A stretch of DNA of 64,000 bases, taken from assembly GCA_046348585.1 (NCBI GenBank), contig JAXMDZ010000012.1:24933-88932 (forward strand). Reading direction: 5' to 3'. A program made the position numbers and the translations under genes. The first letter of the stretch is position 1, and each line of letters starts with the position of its first letter. Positions 16,579-24,214 of the stretch are shown piece after piece. The stretch is from JADZAI01 sp046348585. Lineage in GTDB: Bacteria; Pseudomonadota; Alphaproteobacteria; Micropepsales; Micropepsaceae. Below the pieces are notes generated by a model. It saw only the letters and a list, made by a program, of their open reading frames with translations, ran no database searches and was not told the DNA's origin.

Positions 16579-17794
16579 GAACGACGGCCCGTCCGCCCTC
16601 TACATGACCGCCCAGGAGGCGGCCGCGACCCTCTCCGTCTCGCCGGCCACCATCTACGCCTATGTGAGCCGCGGCATGATCCGCTCCGAGGCCTCGTCCG
16701 ACGGGCGCGCCAAACGCTACCGCGCCGACGACGTGCGCGCCCTGAAGGACCGCCGCGCGCCGCCCGAAGCCCGCCAGCCCATCGAGTCGGCGAGTCCCCT
16801 CGCCCTCGACTCGGCGATCTGCCTGATCGCCCCGGACGGTCCCTTCTATCGCGGCGCATCGGCGGTGGAGCTGTCGGCCAGGGCGAGCTTCGAGCATGTC
16901 GCGACGCTGCTCTGGGACAGCGCCGATGACGATCCCTTCGCGGCGCGCGGGCTGGAGACGTTGTGGGCGGCGCTCGCCGGTCCCGCCGCCGCGCTGGAGG
17001 GGCGGCCCTTCATCGACCGCGCTGCGGCGCTGATGGCGCTGGCGGCGAGCGGCGATCCGGCCTCGGTCAACGGCACGGTCGCGGGCGGCGCGGCGATCGG
17101 CGCGCGCGCGGTGCGGGTGCTCGCCGCCCTCGCCGCCGGACGCACGCCGTCGCGCGATCCCGTCCACCGCACGCTCGCCGAGGCCTGGGCGCCCGGCCAT
17201 CGTCATGCCGCCGATCTCATCCGCCGCGCGCTGGTGCTGATCGCCGACCACGAACTCAACGCCTCGACCTTCGCGGCCCGGGTCGCGGTTTCGACCGGCG
17301 CGTCGGTCTATGACGGCCTCGTCGCCGCGCTGGCGACGCTGAAGGGCCCGCGCCATGGCGGCGCTTCGGCCCGCGCCGCGCGCTTCGTCGCCCAGATCGA
17401 CGCCGACGCGCCCGAACGCGCGATCAAGGATCTGCGCAGCGGCGGCGAGCGCCTGCCCGGATTCGGCCATCCGCTCTACCGCGCCGCCGATCCGCGCGCC
17501 GTGGCGCTGCTGACGGCGCTGGGCGCGGCGGGCGCCGACCGGCGGCTGACCGAGGGCGTCGTGCGCGCCGCGCACGAGGTCGCGGGCGTCGATCCCAATA
17601 TCGACTACGCCTTCGCGGTGCTGTCGCATCATCTCGGCCTGCCGCCGGAAACGGGCCTGACGCTCTTCGCCATCGGACGCACCGCCGGGTGGACCGCCCA
17701 TGCGATCGAGCAGCGCGCGACCGGCCGCCTGATCCGCCCGCGCGCCCGCTACACCGGCCCCGCGCCGCGCGCCGCCTCCACAAACGCGCCATAA
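16568..17794 (+). CDS. Citrate synthase-like protein fused to an N-terminal MerR/excisionase-type DNA-binding domain
   Basis: 408 residues. Residues about 10-60 form a helix-turn-helix of the MerR/excisionase type: MTAQEAAATLSVSPATIYAY, then VSRGMIRSEASSDGRAKRYR and ADDVRALK. The remainder is a citrate-synthase fold, with IADHELNASTFAARV, GPRHGGASARAARF, GFGHPLYRAADPRA and PNIDYAFAVL. All three catalytic positions (His, His, Asp) are retained. The ATG at 16568 is the earliest sensible start; another Met follows three codons later. A long frame extends upstream but only overlaps the divergent gene. The fusion suggests a metabolite-responsive regulator or an autoregulated enzyme partner of the neighbouring synthase. 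Confidence 0.84.
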   Translation: MINMNDGPSALYMTAQEAAATLSVSPATIYAYVSRGMIRSEASSDGRAKRYRADDVRALKDRRAPPEARQPIESASPLALDSAICLIAPDGPFYRGASAVELSARASFEHVATLLWDSADDDPFAARGLETLWAALAGPAAALEGRPFIDRAAALMALAASGDPASVNGTVAGGAAIGARAVRVLAALAAGRTPSRDPVHRTLAEAWAPGHRHAADLIRRALVLIADHELNASTFAARVAVSTGASVYDGLVAALATLKGPRHGGASARAARFVAQIDADAPERAIKDLRSGGERLPGFGHPLYRAADPRAVALLTALGAAGADRRLTEGVVRAAHEVAGVDPNIDYAFAVLSHHLGLPPETGLTLFAIGRTAGWTAHAIEQRATGRLIRPRARYTGPAPRAASTNAP

Positions 17795-17815
17795 TACCGG
17801 GCGACAAGGACGCCC

Positions 17816-18958
17816 ATGCTCGGCCGGCTCGCCTTCTTTCTGCTGCTTGCGACGCTCGGCCTCGGTGCGGCGGCTCTGGCGTTCGACTGGCGCGTGACGC
17901 TGCCGTCGGCGCTGGCCGACGCGATCGGCTGGCGCGCGGGGATGAGCGACGAGGAGATCGTCGATGCCGATACGCGCTGGTATCTGACCGACGCCAGGGC
18001 GGCGCGTCTCGTCTCCGACGCGGTGGCGCGCGAGGATGCGGGCGACGCCACGCTCTATCTCGACATCGCGCGCAAGCTCGACATCCCGCTCGCGGGCGGA
18101 CTTGAGGCCGCCGCGCTGGCGCTGGAAGCGCGCGAGGACAGCCTGGAGACGCAGTTCGCCGACTATCTCGCCGGCTTCGTCACCGGAGAGGGCGACACGC
18201 TCGCCGGGCTCGGCGGCGCGATCACCTCCGACCTCACGGTCTATGGCGACATCCGCGACATCGTCGTGGAGGGCGGCAAGATGATCGCCGGCGAGGAATA
18301 TTCCGAACTCATCCTCGGCCTCTCCGCCGTCGGCCTCGCGGCGACCGTCGGCACGGTGGCGACCGGCGGCGGCGGCATCGTCGTCAAGGCCGGATTGTCG
18401 TTCGTCAAATTCGCCAAGCGCACCGGACACCTCACCGCCGCCTTCGCCGCGCGCCTTCTGCATCTTGCGGACGAGGCGGTCGACATGCCGGCCTTCAAGC
18501 GGGCGCTGCGCGAAATCAACCTCGCCGATCCCGTCGGCTCGTGGGCGGCGCTGACGAAATACGCCCGCACCGTGAAGGGCGCGCGCATCTTCGACCTGCT
18601 CGGCAAGATGGAGGACATCCGCGCCGCCGTCGGCACGACCGAGGCGCTGCGCATCCTCAAGCGCGTCGAGACCGTGGAGGAGATCGACGACCTGCACGGC
18701 CTCGCCAAGGTCGCCGGCAAGCGCACGCGCGGCGTGATGGAGCTGACCGGCAAGTCCTCGCTGCGCGCGATCAAATACACCGCCAACGTGCTCCAGATCC
18801 TCGTCGAATATGTCTGGGCGCTCGTTCTCTGGATCGCCGGCCTGTTGGCGGCGATCGTCCTGCGCGTGACGATCTCCGCCTGGCGTCTGGGCCGCGCGCT
18901 CTGGCGCGCCGTCCAGCGGCGGCGGGCGACGCGGCTTGCCGCCGCGGCGAGGTTGTGA
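17816..18958 (+). CDS. Hypothetical multi-helix membrane protein
   Basis: A 380-residue protein with no family I recognise. It opens with a signal-anchor (LAFFLLLATLGLGAAALAF). An acidic helical stretch follows with TPR-like features (DADTRWYLTDARAARLVSDA, then ARKLDIPLAGGLEAAALAL, residues about 45-110). Next is a Gly-rich hydrophobic hairpin (SAVGLAATVGTVATGGGGIV, about residues 170-195) and a C-terminal membrane helix (ALVLWIAGLLAAIVLRVTIS) before a strongly basic tail ending RRRATRLAAAARL. Basic C-terminus and helix order suggest the tail is cytoplasmic. It follows the DNA-binding citrate-synthase homologue by 21 bp and may be co-transcribed with it. Confidence 0.6.
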   Translation: MLGRLAFFLLLATLGLGAAALAFDWRVTLPSALADAIGWRAGMSDEEIVDADTRWYLTDARAARLVSDAVAREDAGDATLYLDIARKLDIPLAGGLEAAALALEAREDSLETQFADYLAGFVTGEGDTLAGLGGAITSDLTVYGDIRDIVVEGGKMIAGEEYSELILGLSAVGLAATVGTVATGGGGIVVKAGLSFVKFAKRTGHLTAAFAARLLHLADEAVDMPAFKRALREINLADPVGSWAALTKYARTVKGARIFDLLGKMEDIRAAVGTTEALRILKRVETVEEIDDLHGLAKVAGKRTRGVMELTGKSSLRAIKYTANVLQILVEYVWALVLWIAGLLAAIVLRVTISAWRLGRALWRAVQRRRATRLAAAARL

Positions 18959-19003
18959 CACGCTCCGTGCCATAATAAGCCAAAGGGCACGGGGGGAACG
19001 GCG

Positions 19004-19639
19004 ATGACGGGTCTTTGGGTGTGGGGCGCGGCGCTCGCCGCCTATGCGCTCTTCCTCGCCTGGTACCAGAACTGGCGCGGCGCCATCGCCCCCGCCGAGG
19101 TGGACGGCCTCATCGGCGCGATCAAGGCCGCCAATCCCGAGGCCGGCGAGCGCAACGAGATGGGCGCGCTGCGCCGGTTCCTGGAAACCGACGACGGCCG
19201 CGAGTTCTTCATGCTGAACCTCGTCAAGCTCGCCGACGGCGAAGTGCCGGACCCCGCGACCGGCAAGCCCCGCACCGCCCGCGCGGTGATGGAGGGCTAC
19301 ACCAAGATGTTCCTGCCCGCGCTGCTGCGCAAAGGCGGCCACCCCGCCATCGCGGCGCGCAAGATCGGACCCTATTTCGACGCCTGGGGCGTGCCGCCCG
19401 ATCCCGGCTGGTCGATCGTCGGCTATATGCGCTACCGCAGCCGCCGCGACCTGGCGAAGCTTGTCGCCAATCCGCGCTTCGGCGGCGCGCACGATTTCAA
19501 GTTCGCGGCGATGCCGCAGACCTTCTCGTTCCCGACGCGGCCGATGATCATGACGCTGGCGAGCCCGCGCATCACTGTCGGCCTCGCGCTCGGCTGCCTC
19601 GCGGGCCTGACGCAGAACGCCATCGCCCTGCTCGCCTGA
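19004..19639 (+). CDS. Hypothetical protein with N-terminal helix and ABM/DUF1330-like core
   Basis: A 211-residue protein. It has an N-terminal membrane helix (GLWVWGAALAAYALFLAWYQ) followed by a soluble core with EFFMLNLVKLADGEVPDPAT and WSIVGYMRYRSRRDLAKLV. The pattern 'FxMLNLxKx ... GYxxYxSR' recalls ferredoxin-like alpha-beta barrel (ABM/DUF1330-type) domains. A second hydrophobic segment (ITVGLALGCLAGLTQNAIAL) lies at the C-terminus. Preceded by GGGGGGAACGGCG. No partner genes indicate its role. Confidence 0.62.
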   Translation: MTGLWVWGAALAAYALFLAWYQNWRGAIAPAEVDGLIGAIKAANPEAGERNEMGALRRFLETDDGREFFMLNLVKLADGEVPDPATGKPRTARAVMEGYTKMFLPALLRKGGHPAIAARKIGPYFDAWGVPPDPGWSIVGYMRYRSRRDLAKLVANPRFGGAHDFKFAAMPQTFSFPTRPMIMTLASPRITVGLALGCLAGLTQNAIALLA

Positions 19640-19986
19640 GCGCCTCTTCATCATGGTTAAGCCGGCGTTAACCGCGCCGGCGCAGTCTTTGCGCATGGCG
19701 TCGCCGAACTGACGAAAAATCTTTGCGGCGGTGCAGCGTCCCTCGGCTAATTTCGAAGGACGAGTTGATTCGGATCCATCGGGTCGGGTCCGAGCTTACG
19801 AGGGGAGACGCCCCAGGGTGACGGAACGCGCCGGCGGCCTTGCCGAGCTTCCATCCTACCGGTTCCCGGCCGACGGCCGTGCGGACCCTGGCGTCCTTCA
19901 CCGCACCATCACCCCTTTCCGTCCGCGGCAGAGCATCGCCGCGCGCGGCTTGTTGCGTCTGTTCTCACCCATGAAAGGACGACACG
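19640..19986. other. Long intergenic region upstream of phoH
   Basis: 347 bp without a convincing gene. The left end holds a perfect TTAA-N7-TTAA box. Further right are several GC-rich inverted pieces, for example GGGG-AGACG-CCCC near 19802-19814 and TCGGATCC...GGGTCCGA around 19770-19795, that could fold in a 5' leader. I could not match these to a riboswitch class. A Shine-Dalgarno (AAAGGAC) precedes phoH. Confidence 0.45.
19657..19671. promoter_or_regulatory. CtrA-type box TTAA-N7-TTAA
   Basis: TTAAGCCGGCGTTAA matches the full consensus of the alphaproteobacterial cell-cycle regulator CtrA (TTAA-N7-TTAA), and is followed by C as in the extended consensus TTAAC. It lies 18 bp past the stop of the upstream gene and about 315 bp before phoH. 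With GC-rich surroundings a chance match is unlikely but possible. Confidence 0.55.
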
Positions 19987-20742
19987 ATGGCGAAGCGGGC
20001 AACGCGTGAAAAGACGCGGAGCTATGAAGACCGGTCCAAGTCCAAGGTCAGGGCGCTGTTTCCCGAAAAGCCCGCCTGGTCCCCGCTCGATCGCGAAGGC
20101 ACGGAAGCCCGCGACAAATCCTATGTCCGCAACATCCGCCCGTGCAGCGACAACCAGCGCCTGCTGCTGGAGGCCATCGACAAGAAGAACGTCGTCGTGG
20201 CGCTCGGTCCGGCCGGCACCGGCAAGACCTATCTGGCCATCGCCAAGGCGGTGGAGGCGTTCGAGGCGGGCCGCATCGGCCGCATCATCCTGACCCGTCC
20301 GGCGGTCGAGGCGGGCGAGAATCTCGGCTTCCTGCCCGGCGCGCTGGAGGACAAGCTCGCGCCCTATCTGCGCCCGCTCTACGACGCGCTCTCCGACCGC
20401 CTCGGGGCCAAGCGGCTGAAGCAGCTTCTCTCCGACGGCTCCATCGAGATCGCGCCCATCGCCTATATGCGCGGCCGCACGCTCAACAACGCCTTCATCG
20501 TCATCGACGAGGTGCAGAACTGCACCTACGGCCAGATCAAGATGATGCTGACCCGGCTCGGCTGGCACTCGACCATGGTGCTGACCGGCGATCCCGATCA
20601 GAGCGACCTGCTGCCGGGCCTTTCGGGCCTCGCCACGGTCGGCGAGAAGCTCTCGACGCTGGAAGATGTCGGCGTCATCCGCCTCGGCGACCGCGACATC
20701 GTCCGCCACCCGCTGGTCGCGGGGATGCTGACCGTCCTCTGA
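19987..20742 (+). CDS. PhoH-like P-loop ATPase
   Basis: A 251-residue cytoplasmic PhoH-family protein. The Walker A motif is GPAGTGKTYLA and Walker B is FIVIDEVQN. The typical MMLTRLGWHSTMVLTGDPDQ closes the nucleotide fold. It begins with a basic leader (MAKRATREKTRSYEDRSKSK), which differs from the phosphate-starvation YbeZ paralogue found beside ybeY. It is therefore probably the short, stand-alone PhoH2-less form whose role is not firmly known (RNA metabolism is usual for the family). AAAGGACGACACG precedes the ATG. A strong terminator follows. Regulation could involve the CtrA-type box in its long upstream region. Confidence 0.88.
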   Translation: MAKRATREKTRSYEDRSKSKVRALFPEKPAWSPLDREGTEARDKSYVRNIRPCSDNQRLLLEAIDKKNVVVALGPAGTGKTYLAIAKAVEAFEAGRIGRIILTRPAVEAGENLGFLPGALEDKLAPYLRPLYDALSDRLGAKRLKQLLSDGSIEIAPIAYMRGRTLNNAFIVIDEVQNCTYGQIKMMLTRLGWHSTMVLTGDPDQSDLLPGLSGLATVGEKLSTLEDVGVIRLGDRDIVRHPLVAGMLTVL

Positions 20743-20766
20743 CCGCCCTCTGTCGCCGCAAATGGA

Positions 20767-20792
20767 AACGGGCAGCCGCAGGGCTGCCCGTT
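20767..20792 (+). terminator. Hairpin terminator after phoH
   Basis: An 11-bp stem with a GCAG loop begins 24 nt past the phoH stop. It is followed by a short mixed T tract (TTCGCTTTGG), consistent with an intrinsic terminator of moderate strength. Confidence 0.7.
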
Positions 20793-20856
20793 CGCTTTGG
20801 TGCGCCCCGGCTTCGTGGCCGATCTTGGGCGGCGGACGGCAACCAGAGCGGGAAAT

Positions 20857-20872
20857 TGTGCGCTGGCGCACA
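20857..20872. promoter_or_regulatory. CRP-like palindrome (variant TGTGC-N6-GCACA)
   Basis: TGTGCGCTGGCGCACA is a perfect 16-bp inverted repeat with the same half-site spacing as a CRP box but with C/G in place of A/T at the fifth position. It is the most upstream of three such elements before the CRP-family gene. Function is uncertain. Confidence 0.4.
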
Positions 20873-20885
20873 TCTTGACCATGAT

Positions 20886-20901
20886 TGTGATATGGGTCAC
20901 A
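20886..20901. promoter_or_regulatory. Consensus CRP box TGTGA-N6-TCACA
   Basis: TGTGATATGGGTCACA is a perfect match to the CRP consensus TGTGA-N6-TCACA, and lies 77 bp upstream of the CRP-family gene. The flanking bases (ATT on the left, TTA on the right) also fit the AT-rich extended site. The regulator encoded just downstream has the matching recognition helix. Confidence 0.72.
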
Positions 20902-20939
20902 TTAATTTCCGGACGATTCAGGCTTTCTCCTCCTGCGAC

Positions 20940-20955
20940 TGTGATTTGGCTCACG
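20940..20955. promoter_or_regulatory. Near-consensus CRP box TGTGA-N6-TCACG
   Basis: TGTGATTTGGCTCACG matches nine of ten defined positions. Its centre is 54 bp from the preceding box, roughly five helical turns, and it ends 22 bp before the ATG. Binding here would block transcription or ribosome loading and so suggests negative autoregulation. Confidence 0.6.
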
Positions 20956-20977
20956 GTCGAGGGGAGAGGGCGGACAC

Positions 20978-21760
20978 ATGCTGGATTCGAACACGATGGC
21001 GCGGCACGAGGCGGACCACACCGATCACGTCGCCTATGACACCTCGCACAGCCACGAGGGCCGGGCGGCGCTGGCCGAGTTCCCGCTGTTCCGCGGCGCC
21101 GCCGCGGCGACCCACGACATGATCTTCCGGCACGCCAATCTGCGCCGCTGCAATGCGGACGAGGAAATCCTCAGCCGCGACGAGCAGGCGGGCGACGTCT
21201 ATTTCGTCCTCAAGGGCGAGGTGCGGATCGTCAACTACTCGGCCTCGGGCCGCGAGGTCGCCTACGCGATCGTCCCGGCCGGCGGCTATTTCGGCGAATT
21301 GTCAGCGATCGACGGCCGCCCCCGCTCGGCCAACGTGCTGGCGGTGGACGACTGCCTGCTGGCGACGCTGACGCCGGGCGCCTTCAAGGACGTGCTCGCC
21401 TCCGATCCGGCCATCGCGGCGCGGGTGATGGAGAAGCTGGTGCGGATCATCCGCTCGGCCGACGACCGCATCCTCGATCTGGCGACGCTGTCGGCCTATC
21501 AGCGCGTCTATGTCGAGCTGCTGCGGATGAAGAAGCCCGATCCGGTGCGCCCCAATTCGTGGCTGATCTATCCGCTGCCGACCCAGGCGCAGATCGCGGC
21601 GCTCGCCTCGACGACGCGCGAGACGGTCGCCCGCGTGCTCTCGCAGCTCAACCACGACCACATCGCCGAGCGCAAATCGAAGACGCTCTATATCCGCGAA
21701 CTGGCCAAGCTCCAGGCGCTCGCCGCCAAGAGCCAGCCCGAATCCGGCAAGCCGAACTGA
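20978..21760 (+). CDS. CRP-family cAMP-responsive-type transcription regulator
   Basis: A 260-residue Crp/Fnr regulator. The cyclic-nucleotide-binding domain occupies about residues 30-145. Its phosphate-binding cassette GGYFGELSAIDGRPRSANV carries the Arg-Ser pair that contacts cAMP in E. coli CRP. The C-terminal winged helix has the recognition helix TTRETVARVLSQL, whose RETVxR matches that of CRP and predicts TGTGA half-sites. No N-terminal Cys cluster is present, so it is not an FNR-type oxygen sensor. Three CRP-like palindromes lie upstream, implying autoregulation. The start has GGGGAGAGGG upstream. A strong intrinsic terminator follows. Confidence 0.9.
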   Translation: MLDSNTMARHEADHTDHVAYDTSHSHEGRAALAEFPLFRGAAAATHDMIFRHANLRRCNADEEILSRDEQAGDVYFVLKGEVRIVNYSASGREVAYAIVPAGGYFGELSAIDGRPRSANVLAVDDCLLATLTPGAFKDVLASDPAIAARVMEKLVRIIRSADDRILDLATLSAYQRVYVELLRMKKPDPVRPNSWLIYPLPTQAQIAALASTTRETVARVLSQLNHDHIAERKSKTLYIRELAKLQALAAKSQPESGKPN

Positions 21761-21785
21761 CGCCCCCCGCTCGTCGGCTTTGCTG

Positions 21786-21824
21786 ATCCCCGGCGCATTC
21801 CCCCATGCGCCGGGGATTTCTTTT
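21786..21824 (+). terminator. Intrinsic terminator after the CRP-family gene
   Basis: A 13-bp stem (ATCCCCGGCGCAT paired with its complement), a 6-nt loop and then TTTCTTTT form a textbook Rho-independent terminator 25 nt past the stop. Confidence 0.9.
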
Positions 21825-21871
21825 GTGCCGCGTGTTCACAGGGCGGCGCGCGATGCCTTAAGACTCGCGCC

Positions 21872-22924
21872 ATGACCCTCGCCCCCTTCCCCGCCCAGCC
21901 CACCGAAACGCCCTGGCCCGAACGCGACTGGCCGCGCGGCGAGCTGCCGGCCTCTGCCGACGCCGCCCGCCTGACCGCCTTGCTCGACAAGGCCTTCGAC
22001 CCCGCCGCGCACGACGCGATGGGCGAAACCCACGCCTTCCTCGCCGTCCAGCGCGGGCGCATCGTCGCCGAACGCTATGCCGGGGGCGAACATACCGCCG
22101 CCTCGACCTATCCCTCCTGGTCGATGGCCAAGAGCATCACGCAATTGCTGATCGGCTTCCTCGCCGCCGAGGGCGCGATCGACGTCGCCGCGCCGCTCGC
22201 CGCGCCCGAATGGCGGGGCGCGGGCGACCCGCGCGCGAAACTCACCTGGACGCAGCTCCTGCACATGTCGAGCGGCCTCGAATTCCGCGAGGACTACGTG
22301 GACGGCTCGATCAGCGACACGCTGGAAATGCTGTTCGCGGGCGGCAAGGACGACGTGGCCGCCTATGCCGCGAACAAACCGCTCGCCCACTGGCCGGACA
22401 CCGTCTTCAACTACGCCAGCGGCACCAGCAACATCCTCGCCCGCGCGCTGGGTCAGGTCGTCGGCGGCGGCGCGGCGGGAATGCGCGCCTTCATGGAGAA
22501 GCGCCTCTTCGGCCCGCTTGGCGTCCAGCACGCCGTTCCCAAGTTCGACGCGGCGGGCACTTTCATCGGCTCGTCCTATTGCTTCATGCGGGCCGAGGAT
22601 TTCGCCCGCATCGGCCTCCTGGCGCTGCGCGGCGGCGTCTGGAACGGCGCCCGGCTGCTGCCCGAAAGCTGGATCGACTTCGCCCGCACGCCCGGCCCGG
22701 CGCAGCCGGACGACGGGCGCGGCTATGGCGCGCATTGGTGGCTGGAGATGTTCTCGCCCGGCGGCTTCTCGATGAACGGCTATGCCGGGCAATGGGTCGC
22801 CTGCTGTCCGCACCGCGATCTCGTCGTCGTGCGCCACGGCAATTCGGTGAACGCGGCCGAGGCGCTGCGTCAGGACGCGGCGCGCGACTGGCTGATCGAG
22901 GCGGTCGCCTGCTTCGGCGCGTGA
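21872..22924 (+). CDS. Serine hydrolase of the beta-lactamase/class C-like family
   Basis: A 350-residue protein of the beta-lactamase-related (Pfam Beta-lactamase, EstB-like) fold. The SxxK catalytic pair is SMAK in YPSWSMAKSITQLL. The tyrosine region reads FNYASGTSNILAR and a later HWWLEMFSPGG block closes the fold. No signal peptide is evident, so it is probably cytoplasmic and acts as an esterase, amidase or peptidase rather than as a beta-lactamase. The gene stands alone after a strong terminator and is convergent with the histidine phosphatase gene, with 6 bp between stops. Confidence 0.83.
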   Translation: MTLAPFPAQPTETPWPERDWPRGELPASADAARLTALLDKAFDPAAHDAMGETHAFLAVQRGRIVAERYAGGEHTAASTYPSWSMAKSITQLLIGFLAAEGAIDVAAPLAAPEWRGAGDPRAKLTWTQLLHMSSGLEFREDYVDGSISDTLEMLFAGGKDDVAAYAANKPLAHWPDTVFNYASGTSNILARALGQVVGGGAAGMRAFMEKRLFGPLGVQHAVPKFDAAGTFIGSSYCFMRAEDFARIGLLALRGGVWNGARLLPESWIDFARTPGPAQPDDGRGYGAHWWLEMFSPGGFSMNGYAGQWVACCPHRDLVVVRHGNSVNAAEALRQDAARDWLIEAVACFGA

Positions 22925-22930
22925 GGCGGC

Positions 22931-23587
22931 TCAGGCCGCCTTCGCCTTGGAACGGCCCCGGATGCGCGCCCCCAGACGGCTGATGCGGCTCGGCTTCTTC
23001 GGCGCCGGCGCGGTGTGGCCCGCCGTGTCGCGCTCATAGACGACGGTGTTCCAGAAGCGCGCGCGGTGCGCGCCCGACACTTTGCGCCAGCCGCGCAGGC
23101 CGAGCGTCCGCCCCAATATGGCGTTGAAATAGCCGTGCGCGACCAGCACCGCGATGCCGTCGCGCTCCGCCGCCCCGGCCAGCATGTCGGCGGCCTTGCG
23201 CGCCCGGTGCTTCGACTGGCCGTAGCTCTCGATGCCCGGCTTGAAGCCGCCATGCCAGGCGACGCGCGCCACCACCGCCCAGGCGGGGGCCTTCATCCGC
23301 AGCGCCGGCAGCTTGGGCGAGGCGAGCGGGGATTCGGTGAAGAGCGGCGTCGAGATCAGCTCGGCCGCCGGCAGCAGCGTGCGGGCGCTGTCGATCGAAC
23401 GCTGCAATTCGCTGGCGAAGACGCGCTTCGCGCCCGCGACCAGCGCGACCAGCTCGTCGGGCGGCGCGCTGCCCTGTTCGAGCCCCGCCGCCTGATAGTC
23501 GTCGATATAGCGCGCGAAGGCGGCGTGGCCGATCCAGCGGCTTCGGCCCATCGCGGGACGGCCGTGACGGATAAGGACGATTCTCAT
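22931..23587 (-). CDS. Histidine phosphatase (phosphoglycerate-mutase-like) family protein
   Basis: A 218-residue histidine-phosphatase-superfamily protein. The catalytic RHG motif is in MRIVLIRHGRPAMG, with the second-site His in VLVAHGYFNAILG. The start is placed at MRI because the motif normally sits in the first strand; an alternative Met lies four codons upstream. The C-terminal 40 residues are strongly basic (RLGARIRGRSKAKAA), beyond the usual domain. The true substrate is not predictable from sequence. Upstream on the same strand lies the EF-hand gene. Confidence 0.82.
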   Translation of the reverse strand: MRIVLIRHGRPAMGRSRWIGHAAFARYIDDYQAAGLEQGSAPPDELVALVAGAKRVFASELQRSIDSARTLLPAAELISTPLFTESPLASPKLPALRMKAPAWAVVARVAWHGGFKPGIESYGQSKHRARKAADMLAGAAERDGIAVLVAHGYFNAILGRTLGLRGWRKVSGAHRARFWNTVVYERDTAGHTAPAPKKPSRISRLGARIRGRSKAKAA

Positions 23588-23664
23588 CGCCCGCACCATA
23601 CTGACGCGCGCCGCCGACGCCAGCCCGCCGCGCGGGCAGGCCGGGCCGGTTCAGGCGGAAGCGA

Positions 23665-24078
23665 TCAATCCGGCCCGCCGTCCGGGCCGCCGCCGTGATG
23701 GCCGCGCCCGTGGCCGAACTTCTCGCGGATCGCCTCGCGCTCGGCCTTGGTGATCTTGCCGTCGCCGTCGGCGTCGGCCCGCTTGAAGCGCGCCTCGGCC
23801 ATCGCGGCGAGTTCGGCGGCGGTGATCTTGCCGTCGCCGTCGGCGTCCGGGCGGTCGAACAGGCGCGGCGTCTCGTCGGGGGTGAGGACGCCGTCGCCGT
23901 TCTTGTCCATGACCTTCAGCCGCTCGGCCGATGCGGCGCGCGCCGCATCGAGGGTGAGGTTGCCGTCCGCGTCGAGTTCGGGACGGCCGGGGCCGCGGCC
24001 CTCGCCATGCTCGTGCGCGACGGCCACCGCCGGCACCGCAATCAGAACGGCCGCCAGGGCCCAGTAGCGAATTTTCAT
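23665..24078 (-). CDS. Secreted EF-hand protein
   Basis: A 137-residue exported protein with a clean signal peptide (MKIRYWALAAVLIAVPAVAVA). It has at least three consecutive calcium-binding loops: DKNGDGVLTPDE, DADGDGKITAAE and DADGDGKITKAE. A shorter DADGNLTLDAA precedes them. The N- and C-termini are His/Gly-rich (HEHGEGRGPGR and GHGRGHHGGGPDGGPD), which could add metal binding. Each loop has the canonical D-x-D-x-D-G-x-x-x-x-x-E pattern, so calcium binding is well supported. Function is probably a periplasmic Ca2+ buffer or sensor. No operon partner is evident. Confidence 0.82.
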   Translation of the reverse strand: MKIRYWALAAVLIAVPAVAVAHEHGEGRGPGRPELDADGNLTLDAARAASAERLKVMDKNGDGVLTPDETPRLFDRPDADGDGKITAAELAAMAEARFKRADADGDGKITKAEREAIREKFGHGRGHHGGGPDGGPD

Positions 24079-24214
24079 CGTATTCTCCTTGGGGTCTCAA
24101 GCCCGCATCGTGACCTTCAAACGCGGGGCGGCGGAAACTCCGTCGCCGCCGCTTGACGCCCCGCGCCGGCGGCGGTCTCACTCAGGCCGGAAAATCATTC
24201 AGGGAGTGCGACCC

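Noticed and set aside
16553..19696. Minus-strand open frame of 1047 codons opposite the DNA-binding citrate-synthase gene and its neighbours
   Set aside because: It is Arg/Gly/Ala-rich with no domain, lies wholly antisense to genes with clear motifs, and is the expected long shadow frame in very GC-rich DNA.
19780..19930. Possible yybP-ykoY or other riboswitch upstream of phoH
   Set aside because: A GGGGAGA segment recalls the Mn2+ riboswitch, but the paired conserved loop sequence and helix order are not there.
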